NCBI GenBank assembly: GCA_965237895.1
Contig: CBDEGR010000001.1
Span: 310,001-374,000 of the forward strand
DNA length: 64,000 nucleotides
Direction of reading: 5' to 3'
Origin: CBDEGR01 sp965237895
Lineage (GTDB): Bacteria > Acidobacteriota > Terriglobia > UBA7540 > JAPUME01
Translations under genes and position numbers: made by a program
Part shown: piece by piece, positions 1 through 9,380 of the stretch
How positions within the stretch are numbered: position 1 is the first letter of the stretch
Layout: each line of letters opens with the position of its first letter
The notes under the pieces: generated by a model
What the model saw: only the letters and a program-made list of their open reading frames with translations
What the model was told of the DNA's origin: nothing
The model's database searches: none

Positions 1-1872
1 GAACCGGCTGCCCGGTCCGCCGCCGGAGCCGATGCGGAGCGGTTCGTCGGTCTTGAAGCTCTGATTCAGCGCATCGAGCAGAACCCGAAGCTTCTCGCGC
101 TTCCCGTTGACGTAAATCTTTATCCCGTCAGCGAACCGGGAGCCGTCATAGGTAAACAGCACGTGGTGCCAGCGGTCGGGTGCCAGAGTCCGCTCCGTTT
201 CTACCCGGATCGCGTCATCCAGCCAACGCACCAACAGCCGGAGGTGAATTTTCCCGTCCTCGAGCGTCAGGCTATAGCCCTTCCCCTCCTCCACGTCCCG
301 CATGCGGGACAATACAGTCCCTCCTTGCTTTCCGGCCGGATAAATCCAAGCGCCCGCGGAAAACTTGTCGTAGAAACCGAAGGCGCCGAAGTTACCGGCC
401 TCGATGAACCGTTTACCGTCGAATTTCGCCGCTTGGGCGATCCTGCCGGGGACGAACGTGGCTTCCCCGTTTTTAAAAGTTCCGTTCGATGCTTTCTTCC
501 CCTCTGCCTTCCGGCCCTGCCGGGATGTGTCACCATCGAGGGCGAAGCTGACAACTAGATGGCGGGTGGGCGACCAATAGACCGGCGGCGTTTTTGAGAG
601 CGACTGTTCCAACGCGGCCTGCGCAGACTGCCGTTCGGGCCCGAGTCGCTCAAGATGCTCCACCGCAGCCGACAGATTTTGCTCAAGCTCCGCCAGTTGC
701 GCTTGTTGCTGCCGAGTTGGCGCCTTAATCAGCGGGGGTGAATTTCCGTGCTTGAGCGCCTTTCCGTTTTCCGGCACGTTATTGAAGAAGGCGAAGAGTT
801 GATAGAATTCTTTCTGGGTCACCGGGTCGAACTTGTGGTCGTGGCAGCGGGCACAGCCCACGGTAAGACCCAGCCACACCGTTGAGGTCGTGTTTACTCG
901 GTCGACCACGTATTCCACAGCGAACTCTTCGGGAATGATTCCGCCTTCCCCGTTGCCGCGGTGATTCCGGTTGAAGCCGGTGGCGATTTTCTGATCGAGT
1001 GTTGCGTTTGGTAGCATGTCGCCGGCGAGCTGTTCGATGGTGAACTGATCGAAGGGCATGTTCCGGTTGAAGGCGTCGATCACCCAATCGCGCCACCGCC
1101 ACATGAAGCGCTCGCCGTCGGTCTGATAGCCGTTCGTGTCGGCGTATCGGGCCGCGTCGAGCCACTCCGCCGCCATTCTTTCCCCGAAGCGAGGAGAGGC
1201 GAGCAGCCGGTCTACGACTTTTTCATGGGCCTCGGGGGAAGTGTCGGCGAGATATGCGTTGATCTCTTCCAGCGTGGGCGGCAACCCGGTCAGGTCGAGC
1301 GAGACGCGCCGAAGCAGCATGGTCTGGTCCGCTTCCCGCGAAGGCGTAAGGCTTTCGCTTTCAAGCCGCTCGAGAATGAAGTAATCGGTTCCATTCCTCG
1401 GCCATGCGGTGTTCCCCACCTTCGGCAGCGCCGGACGGCGAGGGGGGAGGAACGACCAGTGCTCTGCCCATTTGGCTCCTTCTTTAATCCATTGCCGAAT
1501 CAACTGGATTTCGTCATCGGTGAGCTTGCGGCCTGAATAGAGGGGCGGCATCCGATGGGATTCATCCCTAGCCGTGATGCGGCGGATGACTTCGCTGGCG
1601 GCGGGGTTCCCGGGGACGATGGCGAAGTAGCCTCCCAGGTCCTCAAAGGCACCCGCTTTGTTGTCAAACCGCAGCTTCGTCATCCGGGTGGTTTCATCAG
1701 GCCCGTGGCAGGTGAAACACTTGTCGGAAAGGATCGGGCGGATGTCCCGGTTGAAATCCACCGCGCGGGCGTTCGCTTCTTCCCCTTGAGCGGAAGCCGG
1801 GAACACGCTTAAAGTGCTCCCTAGGAGAATTCCCGCCCCGATAAGCAATACCCCCACTTGATGCCAGACCAT
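1..1872 (-). CDS. PSCyt1/PSCyt2 (DUF1549) cytochrome c protein with LamG insert, 3' end outside the window
   Basis: The frame is open from the ATG at 1872 to the window edge (624 codons), so the C-terminal part, normally a DUF1553 domain, is missing. A signal peptide (about residues 1-28, ending FPASA) precedes a planctomycete-type cytochrome c domain with heme motif CFTCH at C52/C55/H56. A DUF1549 domain follows, with a second heme motif CARCH at C340/C343/H344. After a coiled linker, residues about 445-624 look like a concanavalin/LamG fold (repeated W-H-H-V and F-D-G-type motifs). These proteins are exported, and many sit beside DUF1501 or PQQ genes; their substrate is unknown. A repeat with a promoter-like core (1911-2012) lies directly upstream. 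Confidence 0.88.
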   Translation of the reverse strand, partial: MVWHQVGVLLIGAGILLGSTLSVFPASAQGEEANARAVDFNRDIRPILSDKCFTCHGPDETTRMTKLRFDNKAGAFEDLGGYFAIVPGNPAASEVIRRITARDESHRMPPLYSGRKLTDDEIQLIRQWIKEGAKWAEHWSFLPPRRPALPKVGNTAWPRNGTDYFILERLESESLTPSREADQTMLLRRVSLDLTGLPPTLEEINAYLADTSPEAHEKVVDRLLASPRFGERMAAEWLDAARYADTNGYQTDGERFMWRWRDWVIDAFNRNMPFDQFTIEQLAGDMLPNATLDQKIATGFNRNHRGNGEGGIIPEEFAVEYVVDRVNTTSTVWLGLTVGCARCHDHKFDPVTQKEFYQLFAFFNNVPENGKALKHGNSPPLIKAPTRQQQAQLAELEQNLSAAVEHLERLGPERQSAQAALEQSLSKTPPVYWSPTRHLVVSFALDGDTSRQGRKAEGKKASNGTFKNGEATFVPGRIAQAAKFDGKRFIEAGNFGAFGFYDKFSAGAWIYPAGKQGGTVLSRMRDVEEGKGYSLTLEDGKIHLRLLVRWLDDAIRVETERTLAPDRWHHVLFTYDGSRFADGIKIYVNGKREKLRVLLDALNQSFKTDEPLRIGSGGGPGSRF

Positions 1873-1910
1873 AGTTACTGCTCGCTGTTTAACTTGGGAT
1901 GTCCCTCGAG

Positions 1911-2012
1911 AACCTCCGATTTCAACTTTACCTTTGCCCACAATCATACGCCAGCGCCCCTCCCGCTACAAGCTCAAATCGCCATGGCCTGTTCTGGGTG
2001 GCATCGCGGCTC
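1911..2012 (-). repeat. Dispersed repeat family A, copy 1
   Basis: About 100 bp similar to 18451-18560 and, in the other orientation, 31984-32090. Read on the minus strand it has TTGTAG (1971-1966), a 17 bp spacer and TATGAT (1948-1943), then a conserved leader with AAAGGTAAAGTTGAAATCGG. It points at the cytochrome gene that starts at 1872. The -35 match is the weakest of the three copies. Confidence 0.75.
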
Positions 2013-2087
2013 ACCTTGGCCGTACCGACGGCCTTCTTGGTCTGTTTCGCATCTCCCACCTGCGTTGCGACCGGCCAGAACTTAGTG

Positions 2088-2149
2088 CACCCCTCCGCTC
2101 CGACCCCCGCTTCCAGGACCTCCTGCGGCGGATGAACTTTCCGCCGTAG
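2088..2149 (+). pseudogene. C-terminal scar of a Ser/Thr kinase-TPR protein
   Basis: The peptide PLRSDPRFQDLLRRMNFPP followed by a stop is the typical C-terminus of acidobacterial kinase-TPR proteins. Nothing upstream in this frame belongs to that family. A nearly identical scar lies on the opposite strand at 31748-31808. Family assignment is from memory of the conserved tail, so moderately sure. Confidence 0.55.
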
Positions 2150-2318
2150 GCAGCCTCGCCCCAAGTGTACCAAAATGTAATCCTTTGGCACACGCGAAAC
2201 TGGTTTAATCTTGCCTTGAACTTTCAATGGTTTAGCGGAGAGCGTGATTAGACCCTTTGGTACACTCCGATAGGCAGTGAGGTGACAATGGCTAGCCGAG
2301 TTAGGTTCCTTCACTGGG

Positions 2319-2403
2319 TTTGTTCATGAAACCCTCGCCAATAGTTAATCATTCCGTACTGGAAACAAGCCACTTAGAAGCCACATCTCAGCCTTCATTA
2401 AAC
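2319..2403 (+). repeat. Diverged repeat D, copy 1
   Basis: Aligns by eye over about 85 bp with 62816-62900, sharing TGTTCAT-AAACC and CACTTAGAA blocks. Neither copy codes for anything recognised. Similarity is only moderate. Confidence 0.4.
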
Positions 2404-2417
2404 CCGGAAACCGCAAT

Positions 2418-2640
2418 ATTTAAAGCAGTGGACTCGGCAGTATGTAGGGCTGGAGGTGGATCAGGTTCGTCGGCTCAAACAGGTTGAGGAGGAGAACGCG
2501 CGGCTGAAGCGGCTGGTGGCGGACCTGACATTGGATAAGGTCATGCTGCAGGATGTACTGGGAAAAAAGTTCTAGAGCCTTCGCGGCGCTGGCAGGTGGT
2601 CGAGTGCCTGTGCGGCAGTTTCCAGGTAAGTGAGCGACAC
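2418..2640 (+). pseudogene. IS3-family transposase remnant (OrfA end, OrfB start)
   Basis: One frame gives the leucine-zipper end of an IS3-type OrfA (RLKQVEEENARLKRLVADL then LDKVML and a stop near 2574). The next stretch resembles the start of OrfB (PSRRWQVVE, then VSERHAC). It is homologous to the complete element at 61170-62429 but clearly diverged. No DDE core follows, so this is a dead fragment. Confidence 0.7.
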
Positions 2641-2997
2641 GCCTGCCCGCCTTGTTTCCCTCGATGCCGGTAATGTGCGACTTTGCCATGCTCAAGCCAC
2701 CGATTTCATTTTGGCGAACCACAGCTCGACTGGAGGCAACCGCGTGTAAAATCGCAACTGCTGGAGGGTCAAAAAACTAATTCCGGTTATGGTCCCTCTC
2801 GGGTGAGTCTTCTTGTGCCTCGGCGGTTAAGCCCCGGTGGATTCAACCGAACCTGCCCTCGATGACTTCCGTCCTAAACTCCAGGCTGGACTTAAGAGGC
2901 TCGGTGCAGTAACCTTCAAATCCGATAAAAAAGACAACTCAGGATCCAAAATCCAACTACGGGGCCCGGGCCTTTCGGCCTCTCAAAGGAGCAGATC
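2641..2997. other. Intergenic, no gene recognised
   Basis: No conserved coding frame, RNA gene or clear repeat is seen. The last 20 bases hold the ribosome-binding site (CAAAGGAG) of the lipoprotein gene at 2998. Confidence 0.5.
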
Positions 2998-3843
2998 ATG
3001 AAGAAGCATTTCTGGGGTTTTAAGTCCTTATGGGGAAGAACAATCGCGCTTTGTCTGTTCTCGGCACCCCTTCTGTGGATTTCCGGGTGCCAGCAGGAAT
3101 CCTCGGGACCCGCCGTGACAGGAGGCAACTGTAGCGCTCTCCCAACTCGCGCAGCACTCGAGACGGCTCTCAACGCTGTCGTGGACGCGGGGGGCAATGG
3201 AGGTTTCCCCCTCCAGATGTGGCTGACTACGGTCAACCGAGACGGCGAGGTCTGCGAGGTTATATTCTCAGGAGACGACCGCGGTGACCAGTGGCCGGGC
3301 AGCCGCGTGATTTCGGCGCAGAAGGCCAACACAGCGAACGCGTTCAGCCTCCCCGGCTTGGCGCTTTCCACCGCCAACCTCTTTTCCGCCGTGCAACCCG
3401 GCAACAGCCTGTACGGCTTGCAGCATAGTAATCCTGTGGACACGACCGTGGCTTACGGCGGCGCCGCCGCGAATAACGGCCAACCGAACGATCACATGGC
3501 CGGAAAGAAGATCGGCGGGGTCAATGTCTTCGGCGGCGGATTGCCCCTGTACAATTCAGGGGGAACCCTTGTGGGAGCCTTGGGGGTAAGCGGCAACACC
3601 TCCTGCACCGACCACATCATCGCCTGGAAGGTACGGGACGAGGTGAAATTCGATACCCTTCCTGGTGGTGTAAGCCCGACGAAAGATGACAACATCGTCT
3701 TCGATACCTCCGTTGACATGAAAACGGGACACACCACCAGTGCCGGCGGATGGGGACATCGCGAATGCGATGCCACCGCCACGAGTGTTGCGAATGATCT
3801 TCCCAACACGCATCCTGTGAGTAAAGCGGCACCGGACCAATAA
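2998..3843 (+). CDS. GlcG/HbpS-family (DUF336) lipoprotein
   Basis: 281 residues. The N-terminus is a lipoprotein signal with lipobox ISGC (Cys about residue 31), so the protein should be anchored outside the inner membrane. The rest matches the GlcG/HbpS fold: an N-terminal helix (ALETALNAVVDAGG), a mid segment with SRVISAQKANTANAF, and the glycine-rich IGGVNVFGGGLPL and GALGVSG strands. Members bind haem or small metabolites, or act in glycolate or diol loci; the ligand here is unknown. A good Shine-Dalgarno, AAAGGAG, sits 7 bases before the ATG. It stands alone in a scarred region. Confidence 0.85.
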   Translation: MKKHFWGFKSLWGRTIALCLFSAPLLWISGCQQESSGPAVTGGNCSALPTRAALETALNAVVDAGGNGGFPLQMWLTTVNRDGEVCEVIFSGDDRGDQWPGSRVISAQKANTANAFSLPGLALSTANLFSAVQPGNSLYGLQHSNPVDTTVAYGGAAANNGQPNDHMAGKKIGGVNVFGGGLPLYNSGGTLVGALGVSGNTSCTDHIIAWKVRDEVKFDTLPGGVSPTKDDNIVFDTSVDMKTGHTTSAGGWGHRECDATATSVANDLPNTHPVSKAAPDQ

Positions 3844-4046
3844 CCTGATCTCATCCCGTAGGGTGGGCTCGCCCGTCCGAATTCTTCTTGACCCGGCTCG
3901 GGTGATTCGGTGAACTTCGGCAAGAAATCAGTCAAATTTCTGGATCGGGGATCCAATTATCCCTTCGGTGGAAGAGGTGGACCTTAGGGTTTCTGTGCAG
4001 CCCTTGACCATGCTCAAGTTGGGCGTCAGGGGGATGCGGGGAAGCG

Positions 4047-4265
4047 TTGGCGGATCTTCTTATCGTGTTGAACAATGCTCACTTGCGGCGATTGGTTCGG
4101 GAACACATCAAGTACGACCATCAGGATCGAATCCCCGATGGACTGGGCAAAGATACACCCGATCGGCGTCCGGTGGAGCGTAAGAGGGTTGGCGAATCGG
4201 CTTTCGCATCCCTACCCCGCCTTGGCGATCTCCACCATCGGTCTACGTGGCGTGTCGCTGCCTGA
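4047..4265 (+). pseudogene. C-terminal remnant of an integrase-core transposase
   Basis: The peptide has the motifs HLRRLVREHIKYDHQDR, GLGKDTPDRRPVE and LGDLHHRSTW. These match the C-terminal tail of rve-type transposases, IS481-like. The D,D and most of the catalytic core are missing upstream, and no inverted repeat was recognised. The remaining sequence between 3844 and 4506 has no other recognised content. Confidence 0.7.
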
Positions 4266-4506
4266 AAGAATCCCTCTTGGGGGAACCCATCCTGCATTTG
4301 ATCTGCTCCCGACTTCCTTCTCCCCATAGGGCATTTTCGGAAAAGCCCTGGAGCAAGAGATCTCGGCTCCCTGGCGGCCAGTTGTGGAAATGAGGGAAGG
4401 TTTCGCCGACTGCAGTCGGCGCGAATCGACCCCATTGATTCAGCACAGTCCTCCTAAATGGAAGTCGGGTTTCCTTCCCATTCGGTGTGGTTTTGGCGAC
4501 ACACAA

Positions 4507-5979
4507 TTATGCTCGCGGGGTGAACTCAAACTCATCAAAGGGAAAGATCGGGTGAGGGATCCTCTCGAACGGCAGAGACGTTAGATCGGGACTACAGCAT
4601 CCTGGGCTGTTCACAATCAAGATGGCTCGGGCAATCCGTTCGTATTCCGCCCGAAGGCCCAGAGCCGACTTAACCACCACCAACTTCATTTCCTTTGGTT
4701 CAATCCCGTGGCTTCGGTACAGTTCGGGATCAGTTGTGGGAACCGGCCGCTCTGAAATCAACAGGCGAACCTTTCCGCTCGACAACACCACCCCTCTCCC
4801 CATCTTGACCAAGCGCCCCGTGTAAACGCGGCCTTTGTAATGAAACTCGCCGTCAGAAATGAGTTTCACCTTTCCGTGGATGCGAATAGGTCGGGCATAT
4901 TGGGGGTCCAACTTTCCGCCGACATTCAGCGTAACCGTATTCCCGACGCCTGCGCGGATGGCTTCGTTTGCTGCCATGGGATCCACAACAACGGCGGCGA
5001 CGGGTACGTCAATTTTTCGTTTTAAAATCTCTGCGAGAATCGCGGTGCCGTCGCCCGGTGCGCCTCCCCCGGTTCCATCGGCACCCTCTCCGAGTACCAC
5101 CGGTCCTCCTTCCAGCTTCATAGCCTCCTCCAGGGCTTCATCCACCGAAGGAAGAGGAACAACGAATGCCCTCCGCAGCGACCAGATGAATCGAGCCAAA
5201 TCGTTGGCCAATGATTTGGCCCTAGCCCTATTGTTGTCGGTGATAACCACTGCGCTCCATCCGAGCTCTTCTACATCGAGCCACGGCTGTACGGCGAACA
5301 CGGAGGTGGAAATTACCCCCGGGCCCTCCATGGATTTGGCATACTTCATGATCTGGTGAAATTCCCCTCGGTCGGTCAGCATGTTTTCCACTTGGACTAC
5401 CATGGGGATCTTAACCACTTGCATGGTGGGACGGATTTCACCGCGGAGGGTAGCCGTGAGGAGCCTGCCCGCGCGCAGGCCCGTCTCGTACAGGTCCACG
5501 TGGGGACAGGTGGCATAGCCCACCAGCGCGTCAGCATTCTCCCACATCGCACCGGTCAAGTTGGCATGCAGGTCCAAGCTCGCAACGATGGGGATCGAAG
5601 GTCCCAGCCATATCCTCAGCTCGCGGAGGATATAGCCGTCACAACTGTCAATCTCTTCACCTGCCCAAGCACCGTGGAGCGCCAGCAGCATTCCGTCCAC
5701 CTGGCCAACGGTTCTTATCCCATCTTGGAACTCGGCCATCAGGGCGCCGAAGTCGTTGGCTTTGATTCTGCCGTAACTTACCGCCCAGCCGCCCAGAATG
5801 GGGGCGATCTGTGCCCCAGCCTCTTCCAGAGCGTCAATAAACCCGTGTAGCTCGCTGTTTTCCTTTTGGTGATCGGAGATTAACTTGTGGCCTGGAGTAA
5901 GCAGAAAGTGGTCACGCGTCGTAGGTTGCGGCGAGAAGGTGTTTGTCTCTTGCAGTAGGGAAGCAATGGCAACTTTCAT
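4507..5979 (-). CDS. M81-family metallopeptidase (MlrC-like)
   Basis: 490 residues, close to the usual MlrC length. The N-terminus MKVAIASLLQETNTFSP and the motifs LALHGAWAGEEIDSCDGY, IVASLDLHANLT and GYATCPHVD carry the metal-binding Asp/His residues of the DUF1485/M81 domain. The second half, with GGPVVLGEGADGTGGGAPGDG, matches the MlrC C-terminal domain. MlrC hydrolyses linear peptides in microcystin breakdown, but most homologues act on unknown amides. No export signal is visible, so it is probably cytoplasmic. It reads in the same direction as the two following catabolic genes (6259-7464 and 7987-8994), but gaps of 280-520 bases argue against a tight operon. Confidence 0.88.
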   Translation of the reverse strand: MKVAIASLLQETNTFSPQPTTRDHFLLTPGHKLISDHQKENSELHGFIDALEEAGAQIAPILGGWAVSYGRIKANDFGALMAEFQDGIRTVGQVDGMLLALHGAWAGEEIDSCDGYILRELRIWLGPSIPIVASLDLHANLTGAMWENADALVGYATCPHVDLYETGLRAGRLLTATLRGEIRPTMQVVKIPMVVQVENMLTDRGEFHQIMKYAKSMEGPGVISTSVFAVQPWLDVEELGWSAVVITDNNRARAKSLANDLARFIWSLRRAFVVPLPSVDEALEEAMKLEGGPVVLGEGADGTGGGAPGDGTAILAEILKRKIDVPVAAVVVDPMAANEAIRAGVGNTVTLNVGGKLDPQYARPIRIHGKVKLISDGEFHYKGRVYTGRLVKMGRGVVLSSGKVRLLISERPVPTTDPELYRSHGIEPKEMKLVVVKSALGLRAEYERIARAILIVNSPGCCSPDLTSLPFERIPHPIFPFDEFEFTPRA

Positions 5980-6258
5980 GAGAATTCCCCGGCTTAGGGC
6001 TTAAATATGCCTTTCCCCCTGCCGCGTATTCGAGAAGGGCCGTGTTTGAAGCTTCCGCCGCGCGTGGAAGCACCTACTTTAAGGTTACCGCAGCGAGCCG
6101 AATACCTACCACAAAAGCCATCTACGGAAGTCCAAACTTTCGTGGTGCTTTTACTTGCGAAAGCGTCCAGAAGACGGAAGCTCCGCCAGCCATGTGCTCT
6201 TGCGACTGGACACCCGATTTACCCATAAGAATTTCCCTTGGCAACATTTCTTGGCCGT

Positions 6259-7464
6259 TCACCAAAGGGGCAAATGAGGAACCCAATTCGGCCGATAAGG
6301 GTCGAAGAATTCTACGGCATCGCCTTCTGAAGCGTAGAGCTCGGCGTATTTCTTCATCTTCTTCGCGTCCAAGCGGACTCCCAAGCCCGGGCCTTCTGGT
6401 AAAGCGATCGAGCCATCGCAGTACTGAAAGGGTTCTTCGATGATGTCATCTACTTGATGGTGGTAGTGAGAATCATAGGCATGCGAAACTGCAGGCGTAG
6501 TGGCAAAAAAGTGAAGCCCGGCGGCGGTCCCTATACCTAACTCACGATCACTATGAATGGCTAAGCCAATGTTGAACGTTTCACAGATGGCGGCGAGCTT
6601 CTTGGCAGCCGACGGCCCTCCCCAGAAATACAAATCGACCAGGATCACATCCACCGGATGGAGGCGTACCGCGGGTGCCATCTGATCAAACGAGGTGATA
6701 CATTGATTGGTAGCGAGCGGCACATTAACGGATTTGCGCACGAGCGACATCCCTTCAAGATTCCAAGTAGGATCCTCCACATATTCCAGGTCGTGTGGCT
6801 CCATCTTGTGAAGAAAACGAATGGAGGTTTCTACGGACCACGCTTGGTTAGGATCAAAGCGGAATTGGCGGATGGCCGCACCGAAGTTACGTCGCAGTTC
6901 GGCCACTGTAGCCAGTTCCACTTCCGGGTCCAGCACGCCTCCCTTCAGCTTTAAGCCGTGGAAGCCATGCTTCTCCACTAAATGGGCATAGTGCTCCGAG
7001 ATCTGTTCCGGACTGGCTTCTCCGCCCTTTCCATCCTGAGCGTAGCGGTAGAAAAGGTAGGCGAGAAAGGGCACCTCCTTACAGTTTACTCCGCCCCAGA
7101 GGTCGTAGAGAGGTTTGTTCAGCGCCTTGCCGATGATATCCCAGAAGGCTATTTCCAGTCCTGCGGCTACATAGCGCATCTCGGCTGAGCGGGCGGTTTG
7201 TTCGGAAGTCACGCGAAAGACTTCGAATCTCTTCACCAGGGTGTTGACTTCGAAGGGATCCATCCCCATAAACAAAGGCCGAGATTCTTCAATTCGCTGA
7301 ACAGTTGAAGCGCCACCGTAGGTTTCCCCCAATCCCACAATGCCCTCGTCCGTGTACAACTGGATGATGGTGCGAGTCGTCCCTTTCTCTACTCCCATAG
7401 ACCAACGCAGAGGGGCTTCCATCTTGATGGTTACGGGGGTTGCCTTCACATCGGTAACTTTCAT
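6259..7464 (-). CDS. Enolase-superfamily dehydratase, glucarate dehydratase-like subgroup
   Basis: 401 residues. An N-terminal capping domain (MKVTDVKATPVTIKMEAPL) precedes the barrel. The catalytic K-x-K is at K172/K174, followed by DPNQAW, EDP, TNQC and HSD at H304-D306, the His-Asp dyad used by the glucarate dehydratase subgroup. That subgroup dehydrates aldaric or aldonic acids to keto-deoxy products. The exact substrate cannot be told. A ribosome-binding site (GGAGAG) precedes the ATG. An inverted repeat of about 15 bp lies 65-170 bases upstream (7529-7636). Confidence 0.85.
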   Translation of the reverse strand: MKVTDVKATPVTIKMEAPLRWSMGVEKGTTRTIIQLYTDEGIVGLGETYGGASTVQRIEESRPLFMGMDPFEVNTLVKRFEVFRVTSEQTARSAEMRYVAAGLEIAFWDIIGKALNKPLYDLWGGVNCKEVPFLAYLFYRYAQDGKGGEASPEQISEHYAHLVEKHGFHGLKLKGGVLDPEVELATVAELRRNFGAAIRQFRFDPNQAWSVETSIRFLHKMEPHDLEYVEDPTWNLEGMSLVRKSVNVPLATNQCITSFDQMAPAVRLHPVDVILVDLYFWGGPSAAKKLAAICETFNIGLAIHSDRELGIGTAAGLHFFATTPAVSHAYDSHYHHQVDDIIEEPFQYCDGSIALPEGPGLGVRLDAKKMKKYAELYASEGDAVEFFDPYRPNWVPHLPLW

Positions 7465-7528
7465 TCAGTTCTCTCCTCGAAGGTAATTCGGACGGTGTTC
7501 GCTACCGAAACCTCACAGTTCCCAGGTT

Positions 7529-7636
7529 CTAGGAAGATCTCCCTTATCCTGTTGGGGTACGGATGCGTTTGCCGGGATGAGATTCCGTGTGACCATCCCA
7601 ATCCCTACTATACTATTTGCGGGAAGATCTTCCTAG
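7529..7636. repeat. 15-bp inverted repeat upstream of the dehydratase gene
   Basis: CTAGGAAGATCTCCC at 7529-7543 is mirrored by GGGAAGATCTTCCTAG at 7621-7636, with about 77 bases between. It could be a pair of operator sites for the minus-strand gene at 7464, or the ends of a small inserted element. No protein is encoded inside. Confidence 0.5.
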
Positions 7637-7986
7637 CCGCCTTCTGCGCCCCTTTGCCAATCCAGGCGACGCAGGATCTCTCTCATGTTGTCCACCAAGG
7701 GAAAAAAGGAAATCCCTCAGGCGTGCGAGTCAATTGACAAAAGACCCAGGAGGAACCGAAGAAAGGGAAAAGCATACGGCCCAGCCGGGAGGGTTCTCCC
7801 GTGCTCATCACATTATTGAGGATTGCATAATATTTTGATGCTGAACTACCCCTAAGATGCCCTTTTTGTGCGACTGCGGGGCAATATTACGTGTAACTAT
7901 AATTTGCAAACCTCAATAGGCTTTGGCCACGCTCCCTGCCGACATGAGCATTTCTGTTTTTACAGCGGAGGAGATGAAAAGTGACA
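7637..7986. other. Intergenic, no gene recognised
   Basis: No conserved frame, RNA gene or hairpin was recognised between the inverted repeat and the end of the MetE-like gene. Confidence 0.45.
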
Positions 7987-8994
7987 TCATTCACCGGGAA
8001 GAGATCGGCGCGCATAGTCGGCGCCGGCGACCAGTACACGTAGCTTTTGCCTGGTAATATCCAGGGGAACGTGTTGAAACCCACACTCGGAAGACAACAG
8101 CAACCGGTCGGGCGTGAAATAGTCGAGTGCCGGTTTGGCACGTTCGGCAATCAATTGGATTGACTCCATCTCATTGCTCCGTTGATCGAGCACACCGACA
8201 GCGAATTCCCCCTTGTAATCGAGCTGTTCCCAAAGAGTCATCATATTGTAGTCGAGCGTGCAGTGCTCCAACGAAAGCTGATCGACCGGAGCGATACGAA
8301 AAGCCTCTGCTAAGTCCTGGTATCGCGTAAAGTAAACTCGCCTCCGATAGGCATTCCCGCCGCAAACATGAAGGCCGACTTTGACCTTTAGGTCTGCAAC
8401 GGCAATTTTCAGTATCTCGGCGGCCCAGACGGTATCTTCGGGAAAGGCGGTCCACGCCGGCTCGTCAAACTGGATGAACTCACATCCCGCGCGTACCAGC
8501 TCCCGGAACTCTTGATTCAGGACGTGAGCATAGGCGCTGGCTAAGTGCTTGTCGTCGGGGTACAGGTCGGGCCGCCGATTATCGGAAAATTTGGCCAGCA
8601 TATGCGGGCCAATGCAAGTCATCTTGACCTCAACCTTCGGTGGTGCTGCCGCCCGGGCGACACGCCAATCGTGAGCTAGCCCAATCCTGGGGTTTTCGAT
8701 GGGCCTCACGACCTGGGGCAGCTCGATCCCAAATCCAGCCGTGCCAAACTTTCGATAGGTCATTTGCTCAAAACTTAGCCCATCGACACGCTTCTGGACA
8801 AAGTAGTACATGTTCTCGCGGCGACCTTCTCCATCGGTGACGATGTCAAGTCCGGCATCCACTTGGTCCTGTACGGCCCACCGAATGATATCGTCAGCTT
8901 CCTCACGGGACAATTCCGGTTTGTGGAGAGTGTCGGTGGGTTGGGTGGGTCGGGGATAACTTCCGGTTACAGTCGTACGAAATGCTGTGCTCAT
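7987..8994 (-). CDS. Cobalamin-independent methionine synthase C-domain protein (MetE-C-like)
   Basis: 335 residues covering only the C-terminal (catalytic) barrel of MetE; the N-terminal MetE domain is absent, as in archaeal MetE and many methyltransferase homologues. It starts TTVTGSYPRP; zinc-binding positions are visible in GLHVCGGN (His/Cys) and SSECGFQ (Cys). EFIQFDEPAW is the usual substrate-binding loop. No corrinoid partner is present. Methyl transfer from a folate or another small donor to a thiol is likely from the family; the actual substrate is not shown. It may serve the catabolic genes around it rather than methionine synthesis. Confidence 0.85.
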   Translation of the reverse strand: MSTAFRTTVTGSYPRPTQPTDTLHKPELSREEADDIIRWAVQDQVDAGLDIVTDGEGRRENMYYFVQKRVDGLSFEQMTYRKFGTAGFGIELPQVVRPIENPRIGLAHDWRVARAAAPPKVEVKMTCIGPHMLAKFSDNRRPDLYPDDKHLASAYAHVLNQEFRELVRAGCEFIQFDEPAWTAFPEDTVWAAEILKIAVADLKVKVGLHVCGGNAYRRRVYFTRYQDLAEAFRIAPVDQLSLEHCTLDYNMMTLWEQLDYKGEFAVGVLDQRSNEMESIQLIAERAKPALDYFTPDRLLLSSECGFQHVPLDITRQKLRVLVAGADYARRSLPGE

Positions 8995-9129
8995 CGGAAT
9001 CCTTGGGGGCTCCTCTTACCCGGCATGAACTCCCCACGCTAGCACTTGCCAGAGGTGCGGAGATGCAGGTCGGAAGTAATTACCTTGAGTAGGTGTTATA
9101 CTAGCATTTCCGTTTTAAAATTCCGAATC

Positions 9130-9270
9130 GTGGTGGTAGAATTTCTCCTAGCGGAAGGGGCCAACGTGAATGCGAATGATAAGTGGGGCCAGACTCCGCT
9201 GCACCAGGCGGCCAGACCGGACCCCAAGGACGTAGCGGACTTGCTCAAAAAGCACGGAGGGAGACAGTAA
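9130..9270 (+). pseudogene. Ankyrin-repeat gene remnant
   Basis: VEFLLAEGANVNANDKWG then TPLHQAA and ADLLKKHGG is one and a half ankyrin repeats, followed by a stop. Upstream sequence in the frame does not continue the repeat pattern, so this is the 3' end of a lost gene. It lies 110 bases ahead of the amine oxidase gene. Confidence 0.7.
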
Positions 9271-9380
9271 TGGACTAGTATGAAGGGAGTAACCGGTGCC
9301 AGTTCGTTCTTTTCTGTGAATTGAATTTCCCATTGATTGATCAATCAAACCGGAACCTGAAAGAAGGGTAGGTTAGCTAA

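Larger units (their letters stand above)
2013..2417. other. Non-coding scar region
   Basis: No intact gene is seen. The stretch holds a kinase-TPR C-terminal scar (2088-2149) and a diverged repeat (2319-2403) that resembles 62816-62900. The rest has no recognisable coding or RNA structure. Confidence 0.5.
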
